From assembly GCA_965206355.1 (NCBI GenBank), contig OZ242212.1, positions 248,001 through 312,000 of the forward strand: a stretch of DNA of 64,000 bases, given 5' to 3'. Made by a program: the position numbers and the translations under genes. The notes under the pieces were generated by a model. That model saw only the letters and a program-made list of their open reading frames with translations, was not told the DNA's origin and did not search any database. This DNA comes from Spongiihabitans sp965206355 (GTDB lineage: Bacteria > Pseudomonadota > Gammaproteobacteria > Arenicellales > Poriferihabitantaceae). This document shows positions 35,680 to 44,140 of the stretch, in pieces. The first letter of the stretch is position 1; each line of letters starts with the position of its first letter.

Positions 35680-36045
35680 ATGCCGCAAGTAGCGGCAGGA
35701 CTTGGACGCCAATATAAACTGCTCAATAGTGCCGAATTTGCTGCGGTTTTCAGTCATCGAAAATCATTTTACGGCAAATATTTTAGTGTTCATGTGGTCA
35801 GGAATGGGTTGGATTATCCGCGAATGGGGCTAACCGTTTCAAAGCGAGTCAGCAAAAAAGCAGTCCAGCGCAATCGCATTAAACGACAGATTAGGGAGTC
35901 TTTTCGGTTACAGCGGATGGCGTTACCCGCACTTGATTTCGTTGTCGTGACCAAGTTGGGGTGCGCAGAACAAGTCAACCGGGCGTTGCGAGTCGAGCTG
36001 GATAAACTATGGGACAGAGCGAGTAAAAAATGCGAAAACTGCTAA
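35680..36045 (+). CDS. rnpA: Ribonuclease P protein component
   Basis: The 121-residue protein has the RNase P signature RMGLTVSKRVSKKAVQRNRIKR followed by IRESFR. It assists the catalytic RNA in trimming tRNA 5' ends. It overlaps yidD by 16 bases. Confidence 0.96.
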   Translation: MPQVAAGLGRQYKLLNSAEFAAVFSHRKSFYGKYFSVHVVRNGLDYPRMGLTVSKRVSKKAVQRNRIKRQIRESFRLQRMALPALDFVVVTKLGCAEQVNRALRVELDKLWDRASKKCENC

Positions 36046-36257
36046 TTGTAATCATTAAAATTTATCAGCTTACCCTGAGCCCATTTTTTGGGCGGCATTG
36101 CCGATTTCAACCCAGTTGTTCGAGCTATGCCATCGTCGCCATTGACCAACATGGTGCAATACGAGGTGGCTGGTTAACCATTAAACGGATTGGTCGTTGT
36201 CATCCTTGGAATGAAGGGGGTTATGATCCGGTACCGTTGCACTCACCTCATCAATAA
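36030..36257 (+). CDS. yidD: Membrane protein insertion efficiency factor YidD
   Basis: At 75 residues it has the family hallmark YQLTLSPFFGRHCRFQPSCS with the conserved cysteines, then GGWLTIKRIGRCHPWNEGGYDPVP. YidD helps YidC insert proteins into the membrane. It overlaps rnpA and precedes yidC. Confidence 0.96.
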   Translation: MRKLLIVIIKIYQLTLSPFFGRHCRFQPSCSSYAIVAIDQHGAIRGGWLTIKRIGRCHPWNEGGYDPVPLHSPHQ

Positions 36258-36328
36258 ACAAAATTGGCTCATTATGCTTGGCGATAACATTTATCTGAAC
36301 AATTTAACGCAATCCGTAAAATAAATTC

Positions 36329-38017
36329 ATGCAATTTCAACGAATGATGCTGTTTGGCGCACTGGGTTTGGTGCTGGTGATGATCTGGCAATCCTGGGAC
36401 GAATTCCGGCACAGAGACAGTGCTACCGATAAACAACAGACTGCCCAACATGGTGATGTGCCGACTGCCACAACGAATACCGTGCTTAGCGATGATGTGC
36501 CTGCTGCCCCAGAAGTGGTAAGCCAACATAGTAATACTGATGTAGTCGATCCGGTTGTGGCAGAAGCGCTGAGTCGTGGAAGAATGATTAATGTGACTAC
36601 CGACTTAATCAATGCGCAAATAGATACGCAGGGTGGGGACATCGTCCGCATAGCTCTACTGAAACATCCGGTGAGTGTGGATACTCCCGATAAGCCATTT
36701 GTTTTAATGCATCGGGATAATCAGGACTTATTCGTCGCTCAGAATGGCTTGATTGGGAAGGGGCGCGAATATCCGAACCATAATGTCTTGTTTTCTGCGA
36801 CTCGGTTCGAATATCAGCTTGGTGATGCGGCTAGCATGGACGTGAAATTGAGTTGGACGGCGGCAGATGGTGTTGTCTATGAAAAAATATTTAACTTCAA
36901 ACGTGATAGTTACCGTATTGATGTGGATTTCCGAATCACCAATCACAGCGCACAACCGTGGTCAGGGTTTGCTTATGGGCAGTTACAGCAAACGGAGGTG
37001 GTGCAAAAGAGTTCAATGGGTTTTCTCGGTAGCTTGCCGAGTTACAGCGGTGCGGCAATTTATACTGAAGAAGAAAAGTACGAGAAAATTGATTATGGTG
37101 ATATGCAGGACAGTAACCTCAATGTGACCACTCCGGATGGTTGGGTTGCGATGTTGCAACATTATTTTGTTGCCGCCTGGCTACTGATCGGATCAGAGAA
37201 TTACCAATTATATTCTGGCGTCAACAATAATACGGCGAAACCACGATTTCGTATCGGTTATAAAACAACCCAGCCGTTGATCATTCCAGCGGGCGGCACT
37301 GGGGTCATCAATACCGCGCTGTTCGTCGGCCCTAAGGAGCAGGTGCGTTTGGATGCACAAAATGCGAAAGCATTGAAATTAACGGTGGATTATGGCTGGC
37401 TGACACCGGTAGCGACTCCGTTGTTTTGGTTGTTGAACAAGATTCACGGCGTCACTGGAAACTGGGGTTGGGCGATTGTCTTGTTGACCTTGTTGGTCAA
37501 GGCGGTGTTTTATCCTCTGTCTGCTACCAGTTATAAATCAATGGCAAAGATGAAAAAGTTGCAACCGCGAATGGCGACTTTGAAAACGCGTTATGCGGAC
37601 GATAAAGCAAAATTTCAGAAGGAAATGATGTCATTGTATAAAACTGAAAAAGTCAATCCGGCTGGTGGATGTTTGCCAGTGGTGGTGCAGATTCCAGTTT
37701 TTATCTCGCTTTACTGGGTCTTGTTAGAAAGCGTGGAATTGCGTCAGGCAGACTTTATGTTATGGCTTAATGACCTGTCATTGCCCGACCCTTATTTTGT
37801 GTTGCCGATCATCATGGGTGCATCAATGATTGCACAACATTTTCTGAACCCGGCACCCGTTGATCCGATTCAAAAGAAAATTATGATGGCACTGCCCTTT
37901 GTCTTCACTATTTTCTTCTTGTGGTTTCCTGCCGGATTGGTTCTGTATTGGGTTGTCAATAATCTGCTTTCCATTGCACAGCAATACTATATCTCCAAAA
38001 AATACCAGAACGACTGA
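36329..38017 (+). CDS. yidC: Membrane protein insertase YidC
   Basis: The 562-residue protein has the Gram-negative layout: N-terminal helix (about 8-20), a large periplasmic domain (about 80-340), and the conserved C-terminal helices with YPLSATSYKSMAKMKKLQPR, KVNPAGGCLPVVVQIPVFISLYW and LVLYWVVNNLLSIAQQ. It inserts and folds inner-membrane proteins, alone or with SecYEG. Confidence 0.97.
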   Translation: MQFQRMMLFGALGLVLVMIWQSWDEFRHRDSATDKQQTAQHGDVPTATTNTVLSDDVPAAPEVVSQHSNTDVVDPVVAEALSRGRMINVTTDLINAQIDTQGGDIVRIALLKHPVSVDTPDKPFVLMHRDNQDLFVAQNGLIGKGREYPNHNVLFSATRFEYQLGDAASMDVKLSWTAADGVVYEKIFNFKRDSYRIDVDFRITNHSAQPWSGFAYGQLQQTEVVQKSSMGFLGSLPSYSGAAIYTEEEKYEKIDYGDMQDSNLNVTTPDGWVAMLQHYFVAAWLLIGSENYQLYSGVNNNTAKPRFRIGYKTTQPLIIPAGGTGVINTALFVGPKEQVRLDAQNAKALKLTVDYGWLTPVATPLFWLLNKIHGVTGNWGWAIVLLTLLVKAVFYPLSATSYKSMAKMKKLQPRMATLKTRYADDKAKFQKEMMSLYKTEKVNPAGGCLPVVVQIPVFISLYWVLLESVELRQADFMLWLNDLSLPDPYFVLPIIMGASMIAQHFLNPAPVDPIQKKIMMALPFVFTIFFLWFPAGLVLYWVVNNLLSIAQQYYISKKYQND

Positions 38018-39416
38018 GCGGCAATCAGCCTCTGCGATATTACACAGTGCCGATACTATCGTGGCTGTTGCCACGCCCCCGGGTCAAGGTGGGATAAGCA
38101 TCGTTCGGTTGTCGGGTGCGGATGTTCCGGCTATCGCCGACAGTCTGATTGGCGTATGCCCCAAACCGCGTTTTGCCATTTATACTGACTTCAAAGATGA
38201 TAACCGCTCGGCTATTGACAACGGTATCGCTCTGTTCTTTCCCGCTCCCAACAGTTATACCGGCGAAAATGTCTTGGAATTGCAAGGGCATGGCAGCCCT
38301 GTTGTTATGCGCATGCTGGTTCGGCGATGTTTGCAACTGGGTGCTCGATTAGCCAGACCGGGCGAGTTTAGCGAACGCGCATTTTTGCATGGACGACTTG
38401 ACCTGACTCAGGCAGAAGCGGTTGCTGATTTAATCGAAAGCAGTACCGAATCTGCCGCACGTTCTGCGCTGCAGTCATTGCAAGGTGGTTTTTCCGAGAA
38501 AGTGAATGAATTGGCAGATGCGGTTACCCAGCTTCGCATTTTTGTTGAAGCAGCCATTGATTTTCCTGATGAAGAGATTGACTTTCTGGAAAACAGCAAC
38601 ATTGTCGAACGGCTTGAGAATCTCGTTTTACTTTTCAGTACCTTGCGGGCAACGCTGAAACAGGGTCGGCTGTTACGCGAGGGTCTCAAGGTGGTGTTAA
38701 CGGGATTGCCGAATGCTGGCAAATCCAGCTTGTTAAATGCGCTTGTTGAAGAAAATCGCGCTATTGTCAGCCGCATCCCCGGAACGACACGGGATGTGCT
38801 TGATCAAATCATCGAGATTGACGGCTTACCGATAACCGTTATTGACACGGCAGGCATACGGGAAACCAGCAATGAAATTGAGGCGGAAGGTGTACGGCGT
38901 GCATTACAGGCGCAGCAACAGGCTGATCTGATTCTGTTGGTGGTGGATGATGCCAATACCGATGATGCGCAGACGGCATCATTACTGGAAACATTGTTAA
39001 AGGAAGCGCCATCTATTGCGGTGTTGCTGGTCAGAAATAAAATTGATTTAACCCACACCATAGCAGGCTCATCAGCACCTGCACTCGCAAAAAAAGAGGC
39101 GACAAAAAATGCGGTATGTCTCTCAGCACTGACCGGTGAAGGATTGTCGACACTAAAGGAAAGCATAAAACAAATTGCCGGTTTTCGCCAGACCGACGAC
39201 AGCCCGTTTCTTGCCAGAGAGCGGCATGTCAACGCCCTGCAACGCGCTGAGGACTATTTACGCAGTGGATTGCAACAACAAGCCAACCACCACGCCGCTG
39301 AGTTGTTGGCGGATGACTTAACCGCCTGTCAAAAAGCCTTAGGCGAAATCACCGGAGAAGTGACCAGCGATGATCTACTGGGCATGATTTTCGGATCATT
39401 TTGTATCGGTAAATAA
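37974..39416 (+). CDS. mnmE: tRNA modification GTPase MnmE
   Basis: The body is clear: DTIVAVATPPGQGGISIVRL at the start of similarity, FSERAFLHGRLDLTQAEAVADLI, then the G domain GLPNAGKSSLLNAL, DTAG and RNKIDL, and the C-terminal CIGK with the catalytic cysteine. With MnmG it modifies wobble uridines of tRNA. The start is uncertain: no ATG lies just before the conserved part. The TTG at 37974 is used here (44-base overlap with yidC); an ATG at 37899 would overlap yidC by 119 bases. Confidence 0.9.
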   Translation: MHSNTISPKNTRTTERQSASAILHSADTIVAVATPPGQGGISIVRLSGADVPAIADSLIGVCPKPRFAIYTDFKDDNRSAIDNGIALFFPAPNSYTGENVLELQGHGSPVVMRMLVRRCLQLGARLARPGEFSERAFLHGRLDLTQAEAVADLIESSTESAARSALQSLQGGFSEKVNELADAVTQLRIFVEAAIDFPDEEIDFLENSNIVERLENLVLLFSTLRATLKQGRLLREGLKVVLTGLPNAGKSSLLNALVEENRAIVSRIPGTTRDVLDQIIEIDGLPITVIDTAGIRETSNEIEAEGVRRALQAQQQADLILLVVDDANTDDAQTASLLETLLKEAPSIAVLLVRNKIDLTHTIAGSSAPALAKKEATKNAVCLSALTGEGLSTLKESIKQIAGFRQTDDSPFLARERHVNALQRAEDYLRSGLQQQANHHAAELLADDLTACQKALGEITGEVTSDDLLGMIFGSFCIGK

Positions 39417-39602
39417 TAACGTTTTTGGTTCTTCTGGATTTCGTATGGGTCAAAGCCAAACAATGATCAAAGAAGTGAGGCGCCAGCAATTATGTTGAAA
39501 ATTACCGGTTTTTCCAAGCGCATTCTTAAAATCAGGGCTGAAATACTTTGCCAATCCTGATTTTGTGCCCTTTATTTCTGGTAGGATGCCCTGATATAAG
39601 GC

Positions 39603-39947
39603 ATGACAATGATGATGCAAACCGACCTGAAAATATCCGGCAATGCCGTCAGTAGAATTACTGAGTTGCTTGCCAGCAAAGATAATCCGAACCTGATGCT
39701 TCGTGTCTATATTCAAGGAGGAGGATGTTCCGGATTTCAATATGGCTTTCAGTTTGATGATAGCCAGCAGGAAGACGATGTTACCGTGCAACAGAGTGGT
39801 ATAAAAGTGCTGGTTGATATGCTCAGCCTGCAATATCTCAATGGTGCGGAAATTGATTACAAGGATGATCTTATGGGCAGTCGATTTCTGGTCAACAATC
39901 CTAATGCTTCAGCGACCTGTGGTTGTGGTTCTTCGTTTTCGATATAG
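39603..39947 (+). CDS. erpA: Iron-sulfur cluster insertion protein ErpA
   Basis: The 114-residue A-type carrier has the three conserved cysteines: GGGCSGFQYGF and the C-terminal ATCGCGSSFSI. ErpA passes iron-sulfur clusters to apo-enzymes. It stands alone between mnmE and grpE. Confidence 0.94.
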   Translation: MTMMMQTDLKISGNAVSRITELLASKDNPNLMLRVYIQGGGCSGFQYGFQFDDSQQEDDVTVQQSGIKVLVDMLSLQYLNGAEIDYKDDLMGSRFLVNNPNASATCGCGSSFSI

Positions 39948-39982
39948 ACGGCAATAAAAAAGTGTAAAAAGTGCTTTTAGCC

Positions 39983-40010
39983 CTTGCGCTTTTCAATCTT
40001 ATCCCCATAT
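39983..40010 (+). promoter_or_regulatory. Heat-shock (sigma32-type) promoter of grpE
   Basis: CTTGCGC (39983-39989), 13-bp spacer, CCCCATAT (40003-40010). The -10 box matches the sigma32 consensus CCCCATNT perfectly; the -35 matches CTTGAAA in its first four bases. It lies 42 bp before the grpE ATG. I did not find an equally good match before dnaK. Confidence 0.65.
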
Positions 40011-40052
40011 CGGCAGTCATTTACAACTGTCATCTCTTAAATTTTGTCAGCT

Positions 40053-40748
40053 ATGAGTCAAAAATCTACACCGGGCAACGAGGATGTGCCTGAACCAACA
40101 GATACTGTCCCGGGTAGCGATCGCATACCTGAACAAACAGAGGCTGTGGAAGTCGCCGATGAGCCGGTGAGTCAAGCCACTGTGGAACCAATAAGCGAAG
40201 ATGGAGAATCAGCCACCGATATTGATACCGCTGTTGATGCCACTGCTTCCGAGAGTGATTCCACAGTGCAATTGCTTGAAAAATTGGCGAGTGCACAGAG
40301 TCGGATTGAGGAATTAAATGAGCGCTATATTCGGGCTAAAGCGGAAATGGAAAACATTCGTCGGCGTAGCCAGAATGAAGTTATATCGGTGCGCAAATAC
40401 GCCATTGACGGATTCGCTCAGGAATTACTCAGTGTCGCTGATAGCCTGAATCAGGCGACCCGGGTTGATATGGATAAATCAAATGCAGAAGTCGTGATCA
40501 ATATGAAAGAGGGGCTAGAATTGACCTTGAAGCAGTTTGATAAGGTGATGGAAAAGTTTGGTGTAATCGCGGTTGAGGCGGCACCTGGAGTAGCGTTTAA
40601 TCCCGAAATACACCAGGCGATTAGTGTGGTTGAGAGCGATGAAGTTACACCGGAACATATTTTGAACGTGATGCAGAAGGGATTTTTGTTGAAGGATCGG
40701 TTATTACGTCCGGCGATGGTTGTTATCGCCAAAAGTGCTGAAAAATAG
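40053..40748 (+). CDS. grpE: Nucleotide exchange factor GrpE
   Basis: The protein has 231 residues from ATG 40053. An acidic, disordered N-terminus (about 1-70) is followed by the long helix with RYIRAKAEMENIRRRSQNE and a C-terminal beta domain with GVAFNPEIHQAISVV. GrpE releases ADP from DnaK. It begins the grpE-dnaK-dnaJ heat-shock set and has a sigma32-type promoter. Confidence 0.96.
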   Translation: MSQKSTPGNEDVPEPTDTVPGSDRIPEQTEAVEVADEPVSQATVEPISEDGESATDIDTAVDATASESDSTVQLLEKLASAQSRIEELNERYIRAKAEMENIRRRSQNEVISVRKYAIDGFAQELLSVADSLNQATRVDMDKSNAEVVINMKEGLELTLKQFDKVMEKFGVIAVEAAPGVAFNPEIHQAISVVESDEVTPEHILNVMQKGFLLKDRLLRPAMVVIAKSAEK

Positions 40749-40967
40749 TGAAAAATATCTTGTTATTCAATAGTTAACCCTTATATCAAAGTTAGATGGG
40801 TGCCTCTGTTAATTTATTTGTTCGTGGTTGTGGTATCGGTTTTGTACTCGAATCTCCAGTATTGCATAAACACCGCGATGCTGTTATGTGGGTAAAACCA
40901 GTTACGAAAAAATGCTGATTTCCAGAGACACCTCTATTTCAAGACTGATGTTTACAGAGGACAAAAA

Positions 40968-42923
40968 ATGTCAAAAATTATAGGTATTGATCTTGGTACT
41001 ACCAATTCCTGCGTTGCTGTGGTGGAAGGCGGTACGCCCAAGGTTATCGAAAATAGTGAAGGCGACCGTACTACGCCATCCATCGTTGCATTTACAAAAG
41101 AGGGCGAAACACGGGTTGGGCAATCTGCTAAACGACAAGCCGTGACCAATCCGGAAAATACAATTTTCGCGGTCAAGCGTTTGATTGGACGGCAGTTCAG
41201 TGAGGACGTGGTGCAGCGCGATATAGATTTAATGCCGTATAAAATTGTTAAAGCTAAAAATGGCGATGCCTGGGTAGAGGCGGGTGGCAAGCAAATGGCT
41301 GCGCCGGAAATATCAGCGTTAATATTGCAAAAGATGAAGCAGACCGCTGAAGATTACCTGGGTGAAACCGTGTCCGAAGCGGTGATCACGGTGCCCGCTT
41401 ACTTCAATGACTCTCAGCGTCAGGCGACCAAAGATGCCGGAAAAATCGCCGGTTTGGAAGTGAAACGAATTATCAATGAGCCGACTGCCGCTGCCCTTGC
41501 TTATGGCATGGACAAAGCGAAAGGAGATCGAACAATAGTGGTTTATGATTTAGGTGGGGGGACCTTTGATGTCTCGATTATTGAGATTGCGGAAATTGAG
41601 GGTGAGCATCAATTTGAGGTGCTTTCGACCAATGGTGACACCTTCCTCGGCGGTGAAGATTTTGATCGGCGTCTGATTGATTATTTGGCAGATGAATTCA
41701 AGAAAGATCAGGGGATGGATTTGCGTGGTGATCCGCTGGCAATGCAACGACTCAAGGAAGGGGCTGAAAAAGCAAAAATCGAATTGTCTTCCAGTCCGCA
41801 AACCGAGGTCAACCTGCCTTATATCACCGCAGATGCCAGTGGTCCGAAGCATTTGAATATGAAATTGACCCGTGCCAAGTTGGAATCTCTGGTAGAGGAT
41901 TTGGTGCAACGTACTTTGGGGCCTTGTAAAATGGCTTTGCAGGATGCGGGCATAAAAGCATCGGAAATTAATGATGTCATACTGGTTGGTGGTCAAACAC
42001 GGATGCCTAAAGTGCATGAAATTGTTGAAGGGTTTTTCGGTAAGGAAGCGCGTCGCGATGTTAATCCCGATGAAGCGGTAGCGGTCGGTGCGGCTATTCA
42101 AGGTGGTGTGCTGGGTGGCGATGTTAAAGATGTCTTGTTGCTGGACGTAACGCCATTGTCATTGGGTATTGAAACTTTGGGCGGTGTGATGACCAAGGTG
42201 GTTGAGAAGAATACGACTATTCCGACCAATGCCAGTCAGGTGTTTTCAACTGCGGATGATAATCAAAATGCAGTTACCGTGCATGTTCTTCAAGGTGAGC
42301 GCGAAATGGCGAGCGGCAACAAGTCTTTGGGTCGATTTGATCTTACCGAAATTCCGTCAGCAGCACGAGGGATTCCACAAATTGAAGTCGCCTTTGATAT
42401 TGATTCCAACGGTATTTTGCATGTGTCCGCGAAGGACAAGGTTACCGGAAAAGAAAACAAGATTGTCATCAAATCGAGTTCCGGGTTGTCGGATGAAGAG
42501 ATTGCCAAAATGATGCAGGATGCTGAAGAGCATGCTGATGAAGATAGAAAAAGCAGAGAATTGGTTGATGCACGTAATCAAGGTGAAGCCTTGATACACG
42601 GGATCAAGAAATCTTTGCAGGAGCTAGGCGATAAGGTTGAGGCGGATGAAAAGGGCAACATTGAATCCGCAGTTTCAGAACTTGAGGTGGCTCTAAAAGA
42701 AAATGATCTGGAAACGATTACTGCTAAGAGCGAAGCCTTGACCCAAACTTCCCACAAGTTGGCAGAGAAAATGTATGCTCAGACGAATCAGACTGCTGAA
42801 GATGGGCAGGGCAAAGCGGATGAGTCGGGGCAGAGTGAGTCGGGTAATACTGATTCGGGTAGTACCGATAATGTTGTCGATGCTGAATTTGAAGAAGTCG
42901 ATGATGAGAAAAAGAAATCTTGA
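40968..42923 (+). CDS. dnaK: Chaperone DnaK (Hsp70)
   Basis: The 651-residue protein starts IIGIDLGTTNSCVAVVEGG and has VPAYFNDSQRQATKDAGKIA, the phosphate-binding VYDLGGGTFDVSI and the linker DVKDVLLLDVTPLSLGIETL. The tail is acidic and ends in EEVDDEKKKS. It folds proteins with ATP in the cytoplasm, helped by DnaJ and GrpE. Confidence 0.98.
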   Translation: MSKIIGIDLGTTNSCVAVVEGGTPKVIENSEGDRTTPSIVAFTKEGETRVGQSAKRQAVTNPENTIFAVKRLIGRQFSEDVVQRDIDLMPYKIVKAKNGDAWVEAGGKQMAAPEISALILQKMKQTAEDYLGETVSEAVITVPAYFNDSQRQATKDAGKIAGLEVKRIINEPTAAALAYGMDKAKGDRTIVVYDLGGGTFDVSIIEIAEIEGEHQFEVLSTNGDTFLGGEDFDRRLIDYLADEFKKDQGMDLRGDPLAMQRLKEGAEKAKIELSSSPQTEVNLPYITADASGPKHLNMKLTRAKLESLVEDLVQRTLGPCKMALQDAGIKASEINDVILVGGQTRMPKVHEIVEGFFGKEARRDVNPDEAVAVGAAIQGGVLGGDVKDVLLLDVTPLSLGIETLGGVMTKVVEKNTTIPTNASQVFSTADDNQNAVTVHVLQGEREMASGNKSLGRFDLTEIPSAARGIPQIEVAFDIDSNGILHVSAKDKVTGKENKIVIKSSSGLSDEEIAKMMQDAEEHADEDRKSRELVDARNQGEALIHGIKKSLQELGDKVEADEKGNIESAVSELEVALKENDLETITAKSEALTQTSHKLAEKMYAQTNQTAEDGQGKADESGQSESGNTDSGSTDNVVDAEFEEVDDEKKKS

Positions 42924-42947
42924 TTGTTTTTTATAAACACATAATCA

Positions 42948-42976
42948 GCAAAAGCGGGGCTATGTCCCGCTTTTGC
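42948..42976 (+). terminator. Strong hairpin between dnaK and dnaJ
   Basis: GCAAAAGCGGG and CCCGCTTTTGC form a perfect 11-bp stem with a 7-base loop. It ends 27 bp before the dnaJ start. No clear T run follows, so it may lower read-through or protect the dnaK mRNA end rather than end transcription outright. Confidence 0.55.
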
Positions 42977-43003
42977 ATGTTCATACTGCGATAAACGACA
43001 ACG

Positions 43004-44080
43004 ATGTCAAAAAGAGACTATTATGACGTGCTGGGTGTGCGCCGGGATGCCGATGATCAGGATATGAAAAAGGCATATCGCCGTCTGGCAATGAAACACC
43101 ATCCGGATCGCAACCAAAATAGCGCTGAGTCCGAAGTTAAATTCAAAGAAGCCAAAGAGGCTTACGCTGTTTTGGGTGATGCCCAAAAACGTGCGGCGTA
43201 TGACCAGTTTGGACATGACGGGGTTAATCATGGTGCCGGCATGGGAGCGGGCGCAGGTGCAGGCGGTTTTGGTGACATATTTGGTGACATATTTGGAGAT
43301 ATTCTCGGTGGTGCAGGGGGGCGTCGCAGGAATCGGGGTGCTGATTTGCGGTTTAGTTTGAATCTCACCCTAGAAGAAGCAGTTATGGGGGTGGAAAGAA
43401 AAATTCGCGTGCCTAAGATGACAAACTGTGCGACTTGTGATGGCTCTGGGTCAAAACCAGGTTCGCAGGCAAAAACCTGTGAGCATTGTCATGGACAAGG
43501 TCAGGTGCGCATGCAGCAGGGTTTTTTCTCAGTGCAGCAAACTTGCCCGCAGTGCCAGGGGCAGGGAAAAGTCATTGCCGATCCATGTGCATCGTGTCGT
43601 GGGCGTGGCGTGGTTAAAGAGGAGAGAAACCTGTCGGTGAAAATTCCTGCAGGCGTGGATGACGGTGATCAGGTTCGATTGTCGGGTGAAGGTGAAAGTG
43701 CTGGTCAAGGTACGCCTGCCGGAGATTTATATGTCCAAGTTCGGATACGAAAGCATGATATATTTGAAAGAGAAGGGGATCATTTATATTGTGAAGCCCG
43801 TGCTAGTTATGCGCAATTGGCATTGGGTGGGGTGTTGGAAATACCGACATTGTCGGGGCGGGCGAGTTTGAAAATTCCGCCTGAAAGTCAAACGGATAGC
43901 GTTTTTAGATTGCGTGGCAAAGGTATTCGCAATGTACGCAATGGCAATCAAGGCGATTTATACTGCAAAGTGGTGGTGGAAACGCCGGTAAAATTAACCC
44001 GCGAACAGAAAAAATTATTAAAAAGTTTTGAAGAAAGTTTGCTACAAGGCGGAAAGCGGCATTCCCCCAAAGTCAGGTAG
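43004..44080 (+). CDS. dnaJ: Chaperone DnaJ (Hsp40)
   Basis: The 358-residue protein has the J domain (YYDVLGVRRDADDQDMKKAY and HPD in MKHHPDRN), a Gly/Phe region with a repeated FGDI unit, and four CxxCxGxG zinc motifs: CATCDGSG, CEHCHGQG, CPQCQGQG and CASCRGRG. It hands substrates to DnaK and stimulates its ATPase. Confidence 0.98.
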   Translation: MSKRDYYDVLGVRRDADDQDMKKAYRRLAMKHHPDRNQNSAESEVKFKEAKEAYAVLGDAQKRAAYDQFGHDGVNHGAGMGAGAGAGGFGDIFGDIFGDILGGAGGRRRNRGADLRFSLNLTLEEAVMGVERKIRVPKMTNCATCDGSGSKPGSQAKTCEHCHGQGQVRMQQGFFSVQQTCPQCQGQGKVIADPCASCRGRGVVKEERNLSVKIPAGVDDGDQVRLSGEGESAGQGTPAGDLYVQVRIRKHDIFEREGDHLYCEARASYAQLALGGVLEIPTLSGRASLKIPPESQTDSVFRLRGKGIRNVRNGNQGDLYCKVVVETPVKLTREQKKLLKSFEESLLQGGKRHSPKVR

Positions 44081-44140
44081 CGCGTAGTAGCGCGATGCTA
44101 CTGTTTCTATCACTACCGTTTTTATTATGCTGAGGCTAAG

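Noticed and set aside
41550..42101. 183-codon frame opposite dnaK
   Set aside because: Shadow of dnaK; no plausible start signal or family.
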